64,000 nucleotides of DNA from Agrococcus baldri (GTDB lineage: Bacteria > Actinomycetota > Actinomycetes > Actinomycetales > Microbacteriaceae). Within the stretch, counting starts at the first letter, position 1, and the number at the start of each line of letters is the position of its first letter. The position numbers and the translations under genes are program-made. The stretch lies in the NCBI GenBank assembly GCA_900114805.1, contig FOZN01000002.1, forward strand, positions 558,001 to 622,000. Direction: 5' to 3'. Below, piece by piece: positions 47,492 through 57,345 of this stretch. The notes beneath the pieces are model-generated. The model was not told the origin of the DNA. It made no database searches and saw only the letters and a program-made list of their open reading frames with translations.

Positions 47492-47881
47492 GCGCTCCTT
47501 GCCGAAGATCGGGCGCGTGAGGATCGTGATCAGCCAGGTGAGGAATGCGATGCAGACGGCGGCGAGCATGCCCCACCAGAAGCCGTCGACCCGGATGCCG
47601 TATCCGACCGCATCCGAGATCCAGTGCACGATCATGAGCAGGAAGGCGTTCACGAACAGCGCGACGATGCCGAGCGTGAGGATGTAGAGCGGGAACGCCA
47701 CGACCCGGATGACGTTGCCGACCGTCGCGTTGACGAGCGCGAACACCAGCGCCACGCCCAGCGTCGTCACGGCGATCTGCCACCACTGCTCGCCGTAGGA
47801 GACGATGTGGATGCCGCCGACGAAGAGCGTGACGAGCCAGATCGCGATCGCAGTGAAGATCACCCGGAGCAGGAAGCGCAT
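47477..47881 (-). CDS. Phage holin family (PF04020-like) membrane protein
   Basis: A 134-residue protein with four membrane helices; FVGGIHIVSY and FALVNATVGNVIRVVAFPLYILTLG are typical of the YvlD/PF04020 family. Despite the name, these are chromosomal membrane proteins without proven lysis function. It converges on hicB with 42 bp between stops. Confidence 0.88.
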   Translation of the reverse strand: MRFLLRVIFTAIAIWLVTLFVGGIHIVSYGEQWWQIAVTTLGVALVFALVNATVGNVIRVVAFPLYILTLGIVALFVNAFLLMIVHWISDAVGYGIRVDGFWWGMLAAVCIAFLTWLITILTRPIFGKERPRER

Positions 47882-47940
47882 GCGCCGATTCTGGCACCCA
47901 TATCCCCCAACAGAGGCGAGACTCGCAATAGCCTGAGGCC

Positions 47941-48999
47941 GTGACTGTGCGACTTCGACCCGAGATCGCTGCCGTGCCGCCGTACCAGCAGGGACGACCG
48001 GCGCCGCAGGGTGGCTTCAAGCTCTCCAGCAACGAGAACCCCTTCCCGCCGCTGCCCGCGGTGGTCGAGGCCGTGCAGGCGGAGGCCGAGCGGGTCAACC
48101 GCTACCCGCGGCCGGGTGCGCCGCAGCTCAAGGCGGCCCTCGCCGACGAGTTCGGGGTCGACACCGACCGCGTGCTGATCGGCGACGGCTCGGCCACGCT
48201 CATCCAGCAGCTCATCCACGCCGTCGCCGGCCCCGGGGACGAGGTGATCTACGCCTGGCGCTCCTTCGACGCCTACCCGCTGTTCGTCCGCACCGGCGGC
48301 GCGACGCCGATCGAGGTGCCCGTCGACGCCGCGCACGAGCACGACCTCGACGCGATGGCTGCCGCCATCACCGAGCGCACCCGCGCGGTCATCGTCTGCA
48401 GCCCCAACAACCCCACCGGCACGATCGTCGGCAAGGAGGAGCTGGACGCCTTCATCGCCCGTGTTCCCGCGGACGTCCTGATCATGCTCGATGAGGCATA
48501 CATCGAGTTCGTGCGGGAGCCGACGGTCGATGGCATCGCGCTGCAGCGGCAGCACGACAACCTCGTCGTGCTGCGCACATTCTCCAAGGCGCATGGACTC
48601 GCGGGCCTCCGCGTCGGCTACGCGATCGGCCACCCGGCGATCCTCCGCGCCGCCGACCTGTGCGGGGTGCCGCTGTCGCAGACGGCACTGGCCTCCTCCG
48701 CCGCCATCGCGGCGCTCGAGAACGTCGGCGAGACCTTCGCGCGCATCGACGTGCTCGCCGATCAGCGGGACGCCCTCTGGCAGCGCCTCGTCGACGCCGG
48801 CGTGCCGGTGCCGAAGCCCCACGGCAACTTCTTCTGGATCCCCTCGCAGCCCGGCCAGGAGGAGCAGGTGCACGACATCCTGGAGGCCAACCGCATCGTC
48901 GCCAAGGTGTTCGCCGACGGCACCCGCGTCTCGGTGGGCGAGCCGGAGGCCGACGAGCACATCCTGGCTGCGGCGATCGCGATCCAGGCGATCCAGTGA
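47941..48999 (+). CDS. Histidinol-phosphate / aromatic aminotransferase
   Basis: The 352-residue class I/II aminotransferase has LSSNENPFPPLPAV, CSPNNPTGTIV and the PLP-lysine motif RTFSKAHGLAGLRVGYAIG (Lys near 217). It fits HisC and the closely related actinobacterial aromatic aminotransferase Pat. Being coupled by GTGA to the E1alpha gene, with no his genes nearby, an amino-acid (Phe or branched-chain) rather than histidine role is more likely. Confidence 0.85.
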   Translation: MTVRLRPEIAAVPPYQQGRPAPQGGFKLSSNENPFPPLPAVVEAVQAEAERVNRYPRPGAPQLKAALADEFGVDTDRVLIGDGSATLIQQLIHAVAGPGDEVIYAWRSFDAYPLFVRTGGATPIEVPVDAAHEHDLDAMAAAITERTRAVIVCSPNNPTGTIVGKEELDAFIARVPADVLIMLDEAYIEFVREPTVDGIALQRQHDNLVVLRTFSKAHGLAGLRVGYAIGHPAILRAADLCGVPLSQTALASSAAIAALENVGETFARIDVLADQRDALWQRLVDAGVPVPKPHGNFFWIPSQPGQEEQVHDILEANRIVAKVFADGTRVSVGEPEADEHILAAAIAIQAIQ

Positions 49000-50132
49000 C
49001 GCCGCCCGCAGTGACGGGCACAGCAGCGGCGACCCAGCCCATCCGCCTCCTCGACGCAGAGGGGCGGCTGGTCGAGTCCGAGGCGAACGCGCCCTGGCAC
49101 GAGCTCGCCGCACAGCTGTCGACCGAGGACCGGCTCGCGATGCACGGCGAGATGCTCCGCACCCGCCGCTTCGACATCGAGGCCGGCCACCTGCAGCGGC
49201 AGGGGAAGCTGGGCCTGTGGGTGCCGTCGATCGGCCAGGAGGGCGCGCAGGTCGGCGCCGTCTGGGCCGCCCGCGAGCAGGACACGCTCTTCCCCTCCTA
49301 CCGCGAGCATCTGATCGCGCTGCATCGCGGCGCGACCATGGACCAGATCATCGACATCTTCCGCGGCGCCCGCCACGCCGGCTGGAACCCGCTCGAGACC
49401 CGCGGCATGCGCATCTACTCGCTCGTGATCGCCACCCACGCGCTGCACTCGACCGGCTACGCCATGGGCATCCGGCTCGACGGCAAGAGCGGCACGGGCG
49501 ACGCGAGCACCGACGAGGCCGTGATGGCCTTCTACGGCGACGGCGCCGCCAGCCAGGGTGACGCGAGCGAGGGCCTCGTCTTCGCGGCCAGCTACGAGGC
49601 GCCGATCGTCTTCTTCGTGCAGAACAACAAGTGGGCGATCTCGGTGCCCTCCACGCGCCAGAGCCGCTTCCCGCTGCACGAGCGCGCCCGCGGCTTCGGC
49701 CTCGACGCCGCGCTCGTCGACGGCAACGACCCACTCGCATCCTTCGCGGTGACGAGGCGGATGCTCGACGCGGCCAGGCAGGGAGCCCCCGGCTACATCG
49801 AGGCAGACACGTACCGCATGGGGGCGCACACCACGAGCGACGACCCCACCCGCTACCGCACGAGCGAGGAGGAGGAGTCGTGGCGGCGCCGCGATCCCAT
49901 CGCACGGCTCGCCGCGCACCTGCGCGAGCAGGGCGTCGCCGAGGCCGTGCTCGCCGAGCAGGACGTCGAAGCGACCGAGCTCGCGAGCGACCTGCGCCGC
50001 CGCACCCTCGAGGCGGCCACCGCCATCAGCGACGACATCTTCGACCACGTCTACAGCGACCCGCACCCGCTCGTGACCGAGCAGAAGCGGCAGCTGGCCG
50101 AGTTCGAGGCGAGCTTCGGAGGCGAGGCATGA
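48996..50132 (+). CDS. 2-oxoacid dehydrogenase E1 alpha subunit
   Basis: The 378-residue thiamine-diphosphate enzyme subunit has YGDGAASQGDASEG and VQNNKWAIS (the GDG...NN cofactor motif) and the phosphorylation-loop-like YRMGAHTTSDDPTRYR, typical of branched-chain or pyruvate E1alpha. It decarboxylates the 2-oxoacid with E1beta. It is coupled to both neighbours by 4-bp overlaps. Ten further N-terminal residues may be dispensable (second GTG at 49011). Confidence 0.92.
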   Translation: MTPPAVTGTAAATQPIRLLDAEGRLVESEANAPWHELAAQLSTEDRLAMHGEMLRTRRFDIEAGHLQRQGKLGLWVPSIGQEGAQVGAVWAAREQDTLFPSYREHLIALHRGATMDQIIDIFRGARHAGWNPLETRGMRIYSLVIATHALHSTGYAMGIRLDGKSGTGDASTDEAVMAFYGDGAASQGDASEGLVFAASYEAPIVFFVQNNKWAISVPSTRQSRFPLHERARGFGLDAALVDGNDPLASFAVTRRMLDAARQGAPGYIEADTYRMGAHTTSDDPTRYRTSEEEESWRRRDPIARLAAHLREQGVAEAVLAEQDVEATELASDLRRRTLEAATAISDDIFDHVYSDPHPLVTEQKRQLAEFEASFGGEA

Positions 50133-51169
50133 CCGACGCCGCACCCGAGGTGCCCGCGGCGCCGGCGCAGCCCGCCGCATCCGTCACCATGCCCATCGCG
50201 AAGGCGCTGGGCTCGGCGCTGCGCGAGGCGATGCGCGCCGACGAGAAGGTGCTGCTGATGGGCGAGGACATCGGCCCGCTGGGCGGCGTCTTCCGCATCA
50301 CCGAGGGCCTGCACGCCGAGTTCGGCGGCGACCGCGTGCTCGACACCCCGCTGGCCGAGTCGGGCATCATCGGCACCGCCATCGGGCTGGCGATGCGCGG
50401 GTACCGGCCCGTGATCGAGATCCAGTTCGACGGTTTCGTCTACCCCGGCTTCGACCAGATCGTCTCGCAGCTGGCGAAGATGACCGCCCGGCACGGCGGC
50501 GCCGTGCGCATGCCGGTCGTGATCCGCATCCCCTACGGCGGCCACATCGGCGCCGTCGAGCACCACCAGGAGAGCCCGGAGGCCTACTTCGCCCACACCG
50601 CCGGTCTGCGGGTGGTCAGCCCCTCCACCGCGAACGACGCGCACTGGATGCTGCGGCAGGCGATCGCCTCCGACGACCCGGTGATCTTCCTCGAGCCCAA
50701 GGCCAAGTACTGGTCGAAGGGCGAGGTGCTGGCTGCGCCGGCCGCCGGCCTCGAGGGCGTGGGCGGGATGCACCGCGCCGTCGTCGCGCATCCGGGCACC
50801 GACGTCACGCTCATCGGGCACGGCGCCATGGTGCACGTGCTGCTGCAGGCCGCGCAGATCGCCGAGCGCGAGGGCACCTCGTGCGAGGTGATCGACCTGC
50901 GCTCGCTCTCGCCCATCGACTGGGAGCCGCTGGTCGAGTCGGCCCGCCGCACCGGCCGCGTGGTCGTCGCCCAGGAGGCGCCGGGGCACGTCTCGGTCGG
51001 CAGCGAGGTGGCCGCGACGATCGCCGAGCGCGCCTTCTACTCGCTCGAGGCGCCGGTGCTGCGGGTGTCGGGCTTCGACGCGCCGTTCCCCGCCGCCCAG
51101 CTCGAGGACATCTACCTGCCTGACGCCGACCGCGTGCTCGACGCGGTCGATCGCGCCATGGCCTACTGA
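50129..51169 (+). CDS. 2-oxoacid dehydrogenase E1 beta subunit
   Basis: A 346-residue transketolase-fold subunit with [36 protein letters not shown] and [15 protein letters not shown]. The residues [20 protein letters not shown] support pyruvate/branched-chain type. The ATG overlaps the E1alpha stop (ATGA). Confidence 0.93.
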   Translation: MTDAAPEVPAAPAQPAASVTMPIAKALGSALREAMRADEKVLLMGEDIGPLGGVFRITEGLHAEFGGDRVLDTPLAESGIIGTAIGLAMRGYRPVIEIQFDGFVYPGFDQIVSQLAKMTARHGGAVRMPVVIRIPYGGHIGAVEHHQESPEAYFAHTAGLRVVSPSTANDAHWMLRQAIASDDPVIFLEPKAKYWSKGEVLAAPAAGLEGVGGMHRAVVAHPGTDVTLIGHGAMVHVLLQAAQIAEREGTSCEVIDLRSLSPIDWEPLVESARRTGRVVVAQEAPGHVSVGSEVAATIAERAFYSLEAPVLRVSGFDAPFPAAQLEDIYLPDADRVLDAVDRAMAY

Positions 51170-51183
51170 CGGAAGGACGCGCG

Positions 51184-52542
51184 ATGCAGGAGTTCCGACT
51201 GCCCGATCCGGGCGAGGGCCTGACCGAGGCCGAGATCGTCGCCTGGCGCGTGCAGCCCGGCGACACCGTGCACGTCAACGACGTGCTGCTCGAGGTCGAG
51301 ACGGCCAAGTCGCTCGTCGAGCTGCCCAGCCCCTTCGAGGGCACCGTCGAGGCGCTGCTGGTCGAGGAGGGGCAGACCGTCGAGGTCGGCTCGCCGATCA
51401 TCCGCGTCACAGGCGGTGAGGCGGATGCCGTGGAGAGCAGCCCGAAGGAGGAGACCGAGCAGTCCCTCGAGCAGGAGGAGGGCGGCGGCGCCGTGCTCGT
51501 CGGCTACGGCGTGCGCGGAGGAGCCGAGACGCGGCGGCGGAAGCCGACGACGGTGCGGGACGCGCCGGCAGCAGAGCCAGCCCCGGCGCCCGCTGCCGAC
51601 CCGGCACCCGCAGCGGCCACCGCCTCCGCCGGCCGAGCGCTCGCCAAGCCGCCGACCCGCAAGCTCGCGAAGGATCTCGGCGTCGATCTGCAGGCGCTCA
51701 CCGGCACCGGCGGCGCCGGCGAGGTGACGCGCGAGGACGTCACACGTGCGGCGCAGGGCCCGCCGCAGGGGCACGGCAGGACGCGGGGCTCGCAGGCGCC
51801 GGCCCTGACGCAGCGGTCCGCGCACGCGGCGAAGGCCGAGCCGTGGACCGGCGGCCGCGAGGAGCGGATCCCGGTCAAGGGGGTGCGGAAGGCGATCGCG
51901 CAGGGCATGGCCGCGTCGGCCTTCACCGCACCGCACGCATCCGTCTTCGTCGACGTCGACGCGACTCGCACGATGGAGTTCGTCAAGCGCCTGAAGGCGT
52001 CGAGCGACTTCGAGGGCGTCAAGGTTTCGCCGCTGCTGATCGTCGCGAAGGCGGTGCTGTGGGCGATCGCGCGGTCGCCGCACATCAACTCGCGCTTCAC
52101 CGACGACGAGCTGATCGTGCCCCGCTACGTGAACCTCGGCATCGCGGCCGCGACGCCGCGCGGGCTCATGGTGCCCAACATCAAGGACGCGCAGGAGCTC
52201 TCGCTGCGCGAGCTCGCGCGAGCGATCGAGGCGCTGACCGCGACGGCGCGGGAGGGTCGCACGGCGCCGGCGGACATGCAGCACGGCACCTTCACAATCA
52301 CGAACATCGGCGTGTTCGGGATGGACACCGGCACGCCCATTCTGAACTCGGGCGAGGCGGGCATCCTCGCGTTCGGCTCGATCCGGCAGAAGCCGTGGGT
52401 GGTCGATGGCGAGGTGCGGCCGCGCTGGGTGACGACGGTGGGCGGCTCGTTCGACCACCGGGCGGTCGACGGCGACGTGATCAGCCGCTTCCTTGCCGAC
52501 GTCGCCTCGATCCTGGAGGAGCCGGCGCTGCTGCTGGACTGA
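51184..52542 (+). CDS. 2-oxoacid dehydrogenase E2 (lipoyl acyltransferase)
   Basis: The 452-residue protein has an N-terminal lipoyl domain ([13 protein letters not shown], lipoylated Lys42), a Pro/Ala linker, an E3-binding domain ([19 protein letters not shown]) and the catalytic domain with [15 protein letters not shown]. It transfers the acyl group to CoA. No dihydrolipoyl dehydrogenase (E3) gene follows, so E3 must come from elsewhere. Confidence 0.94.
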   Translation: MQEFRLPDPGEGLTEAEIVAWRVQPGDTVHVNDVLLEVETAKSLVELPSPFEGTVEALLVEEGQTVEVGSPIIRVTGGEADAVESSPKEETEQSLEQEEGGGAVLVGYGVRGGAETRRRKPTTVRDAPAAEPAPAPAADPAPAAATASAGRALAKPPTRKLAKDLGVDLQALTGTGGAGEVTREDVTRAAQGPPQGHGRTRGSQAPALTQRSAHAAKAEPWTGGREERIPVKGVRKAIAQGMAASAFTAPHASVFVDVDATRTMEFVKRLKASSDFEGVKVSPLLIVAKAVLWAIARSPHINSRFTDDELIVPRYVNLGIAAATPRGLMVPNIKDAQELSLRELARAIEALTATAREGRTAPADMQHGTFTITNIGVFGMDTGTPILNSGEAGILAFGSIRQKPWVVDGEVRPRWVTTVGGSFDHRAVDGDVISRFLADVASILEEPALLLD

Positions 52543-52543
52543 T

Positions 52544-52606
52544 CTCAACGTGTCAGGTGCTCGTCCGGCGAGATAATCGCGCCGAAGCAGCACCTCGCAC
52601 GTTGAG
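52544..52606. terminator. Long hairpin between E2 and nadE
   Basis: CTCAACGTG (52544-52552) pairs with CACGTTGAG (52598-52606), and AGGTGCT (52555-52561) with AGCACCT (52589-52595), between convergent genes. Confidence 0.75.
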
Positions 52607-52616
52607 CGTGCGGGGC

Positions 52617-53474
52617 CTACTCGAACAGCGGCCCCGCCACCGGCCGCCACCAGTCGTCAGCGGGCGTGGCGGGCATCCGCCGCTTGTGGTCGGTGCGGTC
52701 GTAGCGGGCGATGATCTGCGTCGCGACCTCGTCGGCGACCGGCTCGCCGCGCAGGAACGCGTCGATCTGCTCGTACTCGAGCCCCAGCTCGGCCTCGTCG
52801 GTCTGGCCTGGCTTGCCGTCCAGCAGGTCGGCGGTCGGCGGCTTCTGCCACAGCCGCTCGGCGGCGCCGAGCTCGCGCAGCAGCTCCTTGCCCTGCCCCT
52901 TCGTCAGCCCCGCCAGCGGCAGCACATCGGCCCCGCCGTCGCCGTACTTCGTGTAGAAGCCGGTGATGCCCTCGGCGGCGTGATCGGTGCCGATGACGAG
53001 CAGCCCCAGCTGGCCGCCGATGGCGTACTGCGCCACCATCCGCGCCCGGGCCTTCACGTTGCCCTTGTGGTAGTCGCTCACCTCGCCGATCGCAGCCTCG
53101 ACCGCGGCCTCGAGCGCGTCGACGCCGGGCTTGACGTCGACGGTCACCTCTCGGTCGGCACCGATGAAGTCGAGGGCGAGCTGCGCATCCGCCTCGTCCG
53201 CCTGCACGCCGTACGGCAGTCGCACCGCGACGAAGCTCGCCTCTCGCCCCTCCTCGCGCACCCGCTCGACCGCGAGCTGCGCGAGGCGCCCGGCGAGCGT
53301 CGAGTCCTGCCCGCCCGAGATGCCCAGCACGAAGCCCTTCGAGCCGGCGGCCCCGAGGTAGTCGACCAGGAAGCGGATGCGTCGCTCGAGCTCCGCGGGC
53401 GGGTCGATGTGCGGTCGTGCGTCGAGCGCCGCGATGATCGCCGACTGCCGGGTGCCGTTGGGGATGGTCGCCAT
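52617..53474 (-). CDS. nadE: Ammonia-dependent NAD+ synthetase
   Basis: A 285-residue protein with the N-type ATP pyrophosphatase P-loop [16 protein letters not shown] (residues 53-68) and [22 protein letters not shown]. It lacks the glutaminase domain, so it uses NH3 directly; most actinobacteria have the larger glutamine-dependent form, so this is the short E. coli-type enzyme. Divergent from znuA. Confidence 0.95.
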   Translation of the reverse strand: MATIPNGTRQSAIIAALDARPHIDPPAELERRIRFLVDYLGAAGSKGFVLGISGGQDSTLAGRLAQLAVERVREEGREASFVAVRLPYGVQADEADAQLALDFIGADREVTVDVKPGVDALEAAVEAAIGEVSDYHKGNVKARARMVAQYAIGGQLGLLVIGTDHAAEGITGFYTKYGDGGADVLPLAGLTKGQGKELLRELGAAERLWQKPPTADLLDGKPGQTDEAELGLEYEQIDAFLRGEPVADEVATQIIARYDRTDHKRRMPATPADDWWRPVAGPLFE

Positions 53475-53521
53475 GGCTGGAGCCTACGCGCGCTACCTGG
53501 TGCCCGGAGCGCAGGCCGAGA

Positions 53522-53551
53522 TTGACAATCGTTCTCAACAAGCCGTAGCGT
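53522..53551 (+). promoter_or_regulatory. znu operon promoter with Zur box
   Basis: TTGACAATCGTTCTCAA (53522-53538) is a 7-1-7-type palindrome, TGA.AA...TT.TCA, as bound by Zur. Its first six bases are also the -35 (TTGACA); TAGCGT (53546-53551) is the -10 at 18 bp. Zur binding would block the promoter. Confidence 0.8.
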
Positions 53552-53592
53552 TCTTCTGCGCGGCAGGTCGTCGCGCTGGACAAGGACTCTCC

Positions 53593-54708
53593 ATGCGGAT
53601 CATGCCCGCTCTCGGCGCTCTCGGCGCCATCTCCCTCGCGCTGACCGGATGCGCCGGCACGGCCGGGGGGGCCGACCCGGCCGACGATCGGCTGCAGATC
53701 GTCGTCACCACGACGCAGCTCGCCGACGTCACGCGCGAGCTGGTCGGCGACGCGGCGGAGGTCACGAGCCTCCTGCGGCCGGGCGCCTCGGCGCACGCCT
53801 TCGACCCCGGGCCCACCGCGCTCACGGCGCTCGCGGACGCCGACCTGCTCGTCATCAGCGGCGCGGGGCTCGAGACCTGGCTCGACGGCACGGTCGAGGC
53901 ATCCGGCTTCGACGGCACACTCGTCGACACCTCCGAGGGACTCGAGCTGATCGCCGCCGGCGACGACCCGCACGCGGGACACGACCACGGCGACGAGCAC
54001 GATCACGAGCACGAGGGGGAGACGGCGGAAGAGCACGCCGAGCACGCGCACGAGCACGAGGGGGAGACCGCCGAGGAGCACGCCGAGCACGCAGACGGGG
54101 CCGAGCACGCCGAGGAGGGCCACGAGGGCCACGACCACGGCGAGTTCGACCCGCACGTGTGGACCGACCCCGCCAACGTGATCCTGCAGGCGCAGGCCAT
54201 CGTCGACGCCGTGACCGCAGCCGACCCCGATGCCGACATCGACGCATCCGCCTCTGCCTACCTCGGGCAGCTGGCCGAGCTGGACGAGTGGATGCGCGGC
54301 TCGATCGACCGGGTCCCGGTGGCCGAGCGGCTGGTGGTCACCACCCACGACACCTTCGGCTACCTCGAGCGCGCCTTCGACGTGCAGGTGGTCGGCACGG
54401 TGCTGCCGAGCCTCGACGACAGCGCCGGCGCGAGCGCCGCGCACATCGACGAGCTGGTCGCCGAGATCCGCGCGACGGACACGCGGGTGGTCTTCAGCGA
54501 GAACGCCATCGACCCGCAGCTGGCGGCCACCATCGCGCGCGAGGCGGGCGTCGAGCTGCGACAGGGGGCGGATGCGCTGGCCGCCGACGCCCTGGGCGCG
54601 GCCGGGAGCGACACGGGCACCTACATCGACGCGCAGATCCACAACACCACCGCGATGGTCACCGCCTGGGGCGCAGAGCCGCTGCCGGTGCCAGAATCGC
54701 TGGCATGA
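53593..54708 (+). CDS. znuA: Zinc ABC transporter, substrate-binding lipoprotein
   Basis: The 371-residue cluster A-I binding protein has a lipobox LTGC (Cys20), a metal-binding His in SAHAFDPGP, and a long His/Glu-rich loop (residues about 127-184) typical of zinc-specific ZnuA. The loop contains an internal duplication of 15 residues (a 45-bp direct repeat at 54004 and 54049). It captures Zn2+ outside the cell for ZnuBC. ATG 53593 follows AGGACTCTCC. Confidence 0.94.
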   Translation: MRIMPALGALGAISLALTGCAGTAGGADPADDRLQIVVTTTQLADVTRELVGDAAEVTSLLRPGASAHAFDPGPTALTALADADLLVISGAGLETWLDGTVEASGFDGTLVDTSEGLELIAAGDDPHAGHDHGDEHDHEHEGETAEEHAEHAHEHEGETAEEHAEHADGAEHAEEGHEGHDHGEFDPHVWTDPANVILQAQAIVDAVTAADPDADIDASASAYLGQLAELDEWMRGSIDRVPVAERLVVTTHDTFGYLERAFDVQVVGTVLPSLDDSAGASAAHIDELVAEIRATDTRVVFSENAIDPQLAATIAREAGVELRQGADALAADALGAAGSDTGTYIDAQIHNTTAMVTAWGAEPLPVPESLA

Positions 54709-55535
54709 GCGAGCAGCGCGACGCGGTCGTCGAGATCCAGGGCGGCGCGTTCGGCTACGGGGGCGCGCCGGTGCTGACCGGCGTCACGTTCGCGGTGCAG
54801 CCGGGAGAGGCGGTCGCGCTCATCGGCCCGAACGGCGCCGGCAAGTCGACGCTGCTGGCCGGCATCCTCGGGCTCGCGCAGCACCGGGCCGAGCGCTTCC
54901 GCGTGCCGACCGGCAAGGGCGAGATCGGCACGCTGTCGCAGTCGAGCGCCATCGACGCCGCGTTCCCGGTCACGCTCGAGCAGGTGGTCGCGATGGGCCG
55001 CACGCCCCGGCTCGGGCTGCGCTGGCCCGGCAGCGGCGACCGCGCCGTCGTCGCGGATGCGCTCGCGGCGGTCGGCCTCACCGAGCACCGCCGCACTCGC
55101 TTCGGCGACCTCTCCGGCGGCCAGCGCCAGCGCGGGCTGCTCGCCAGGGCGCTCGCGAGCGAGCCGCGCCTGCTGCTGCTCGACGAGCCCTTCAACGGGC
55201 TCGACCAGCCATCGCGCGATGCGCTCATCGAGACGATCCGCACGCTCAAGGCGCGCGGCGTCGCGCTGCTCATCACCACCCACGACCTCGAGCTCGCGCG
55301 CGCCGTCTGCGACCGCACGCTGCTCGTCAACCAGCGCCAGATCGCCTTCGACGACACCGACTGCGTGCTCACGCTCGAGCAGGTCGAGGCCGCCTTCGCC
55401 TCGCACGTGATGGAGATCGACGGCCACACGCTCGCCACCACCGAGCACCACGCCGCCGAGTTCCCGGAGCACCGGCACCCCTTCGGCGACGACCAGCTGG
55501 GCGAGCCGGCCGGCGAGCGCGACGAGGCCCGATGA
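54705..55535 (+). CDS. znuC: Zinc ABC transporter, ATP-binding protein
   Basis: A 276-residue ABC ATPase with Walker A GPNGAGKST, Q-loop LSQSSAID, signature LSGGQRQR and Walker B LLLLDEPFNGLDQ. A His-rich C-terminal extension (TTEHHAAEFPEHRHPFGDD) may sense or bind zinc. It overlaps znuA (ATGA) and the first permease (ATGA). Confidence 0.95.
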   Translation: MSEQRDAVVEIQGGAFGYGGAPVLTGVTFAVQPGEAVALIGPNGAGKSTLLAGILGLAQHRAERFRVPTGKGEIGTLSQSSAIDAAFPVTLEQVVAMGRTPRLGLRWPGSGDRAVVADALAAVGLTEHRRTRFGDLSGGQRQRGLLARALASEPRLLLLDEPFNGLDQPSRDALIETIRTLKARGVALLITTHDLELARAVCDRTLLVNQRQIAFDDTDCVLTLEQVEAAFASHVMEIDGHTLATTEHHAAEFPEHRHPFGDDQLGEPAGERDEAR

Positions 55536-56461
55536 CCGCCGCCCTGCTCGGGCAGGCGCAACTGGTCGGGCACGCGCAGCTGGTCGACCCGTTCACCCCC
55601 TTCGCGGCGCCCTTCCTCGGCCGGCCGCTGCTGCTGCTGCTCGCGCTCGCGGTGGCCGCCGGCACGGTCGGCGTGCTCGTGCACCTGCGCAGGCTGGAGT
55701 TCTCGACCGACGGCCTCACGCACGCGGTCTTCCCGGGGCTCGCGATCGGCGCGGCGCTCGGCGGCACCGCCGGGCTGCTGCCGGGCGCGATCGGCGCGGC
55801 GCTCGCGGCCGCGGTGGTGCTCGCGCTCATCTCCCGCCGCGGGCAGCCGCGCGACACGGCCGTCGCGATCGTCCTGACCACCTTCTTCTCCTTCGGCGTC
55901 GTGCTCGTCTCGCTCTCCCGCGGCTCCGGCGGCAGCATCTCCGACTTCTTCTTCGGCCGCCTCCTCACCATCACCTGGGGCGACCTCGGGGTCGCGCTGA
56001 CGCTCATCGCGATCGCGGTGGCACTCATCGTCGTCACTGCCCGGCAGCAGCTCTTCGCCGCCTTCGACGCCGCCGGCGCGCGCCGCGCGGGCCTGCCGGT
56101 GCTCGCCCTCGAGGTCGTCGGCACGGTCGCCATCGCGCTCGTCGTGGTCGCCGCATCCGCGTCGGTCGGCACGCTGCTGGCGCTGGCCGTGGTGATCGTG
56201 CCCGCCGCCGCCGCGCGCGCGCTCACCCGGTCGCTGCCGACGGCCATCGCCCTCTCGATCGCGTTCGGCGCCGTCACCGGCTGGATGGGCCTCTGGCTCG
56301 TGGTGCAGCTGGCGCAGTCGGGGGTGGATGCGGCCCCCGGCGCGACCGTGGCCCTCACGATGATCGCGGGGTACCTCGTGGCGCTCGGCGTCGGCGCGCT
56401 GCGCGGGCGACGGGCCGCCGGCACGGCCGCGATCGCGGTCGACGGAGGGGCGGCGCGCTGA
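55532..56461 (+). CDS. znuB: Zinc ABC transporter, permease subunit 1
   Basis: A 309-residue member of the ABC-3 permease family with about eight membrane helices and the family motif LEFSTDGLTHAVFPGLAIGAAL (EAA-like). Fused to no other domain. It overlaps znuC by ATGA and the second permease by one base (TGATG). Two permease genes in tandem suggest a heterodimeric channel. Confidence 0.93.
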   Translation: MTAALLGQAQLVGHAQLVDPFTPFAAPFLGRPLLLLLALAVAAGTVGVLVHLRRLEFSTDGLTHAVFPGLAIGAALGGTAGLLPGAIGAALAAAVVLALISRRGQPRDTAVAIVLTTFFSFGVVLVSLSRGSGGSISDFFFGRLLTITWGDLGVALTLIAIAVALIVVTARQQLFAAFDAAGARRAGLPVLALEVVGTVAIALVVVAASASVGTLLALAVVIVPAAAARALTRSLPTAIALSIAFGAVTGWMGLWLVVQLAQSGVDAAPGATVALTMIAGYLVALGVGALRGRRAAGTAAIAVDGGAAR

Positions 56462-57345
56462 TGGGGCTGGACTTCACGGCGCTCGACTTCTTCCAGCTCG
56501 CGATGCTCGAGGTCGTCCTCGCCGGTGCGCTCGCCGGCGTGGTCGGCGTGCTGGTGGTGCTGCGCGAGCGCGCCTTCTTCACCATGTCGCTCACGCACGC
56601 GACCTTCCCGGGTGCCGTCGCGGCCGCCATCCTCGGCGTCTCCATCCCGCTCGGCGCCGCGATCGCCGCCGTCGCGCTCATCGGGGTGGCCGTCGGCATC
56701 GGCCGCATCCGCTCGCAGGGGCCGGCCGTCGCCTCCGGCGTCATGCTCACCGCCGGCTTCGCGCTCGGCGCCTTCCTGCAGTCGGTGACGCCGCTCGCGA
56801 TCGACGTCGAGTCGTTCCTGGTCGGCCAGGTGCTGGCCGTCACCGGCAGCGACATCGCGCTCACGGCGCTCGTGCTCACCGCGGCGCTCGCGGTCTGGGC
56901 GCTCGCCGGCCGGCACCTCATCTTCTCCAGCGTCGACGAGGCGGGCTACCGACGGGCAGGGCTCGCGCCCTGGCTGCCGGAGACCCTCGCGCTCGCCGTC
57001 ATCGCCGGCACCGTCGTGGCGATCATGCCGGTGGTCGGCGCCATCCTGGGCGTCGCACTGATCGTCGCGCCCGCCGCAGCCGCCCGCCTGCTGGTGCGCG
57101 ACTGGCGGTGGATGCTCGTGCTCGCCCCCGCCATCGGGGTCGCCTCGGGCGTGCTCGGGCTCTGGGCCTCGCGCTGGCTCGACGTCGCCGCGGGCGGGGC
57201 GATCGCGCTGGTCGCCGCGGCCGCCTACGGCCTGGCCTGGCTGGTGGGCTCGCTCCGCGCGCGGCCGGCTGGCGCCGCGCGCGTCGCCAGCGCCGAGCAG
57301 CGCGATCCCGCCGCGCATGCGACGATCGAGAAGAGGCACCCATGA
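56461..57345 (+). CDS. znuB: Zinc ABC transporter, permease subunit 2
   Basis: A 294-residue ABC-3 permease with TMSLTHATFPGAVAAAILG matching the same motif as subunit 1 and about eight membrane helices. It is a paralogue rather than a near-copy of subunit 1. Its stop overlaps zur (ATGA). Confidence 0.93.
   Translation: MGLDFTALDFFQLAMLEVVLAGALAGVVGVLVVLRERAFFTMSLTHATFPGAVAAAILGVSIPLGAAIAAVALIGVAVGIGRIRSQGPAVASGVMLTAGFALGAFLQSVTPLAIDVESFLVGQVLAVTGSDIALTALVLTAALAVWALAGRHLIFSSVDEAGYRRAGLAPWLPETLALAVIAGTVVAIMPVVGAILGVALIVAPAAAARLLVRDWRWMLVLAPAIGVASGVLGLWASRWLDVAAGGAIALVAAAAYGLAWLVGSLRARPAGAARVASAEQRDPAAHATIEKRHP

Noticed and set aside
47477-47881. Phage holin hit as evidence of a prophage
   Set aside because: The YvlD/PF04020-type family is a common chromosomal membrane protein; no other phage genes are near.
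54004-54093. 45-bp direct repeat as a possible mobile element
   Set aside because: It is an in-frame internal duplication of the His-rich loop of ZnuA.
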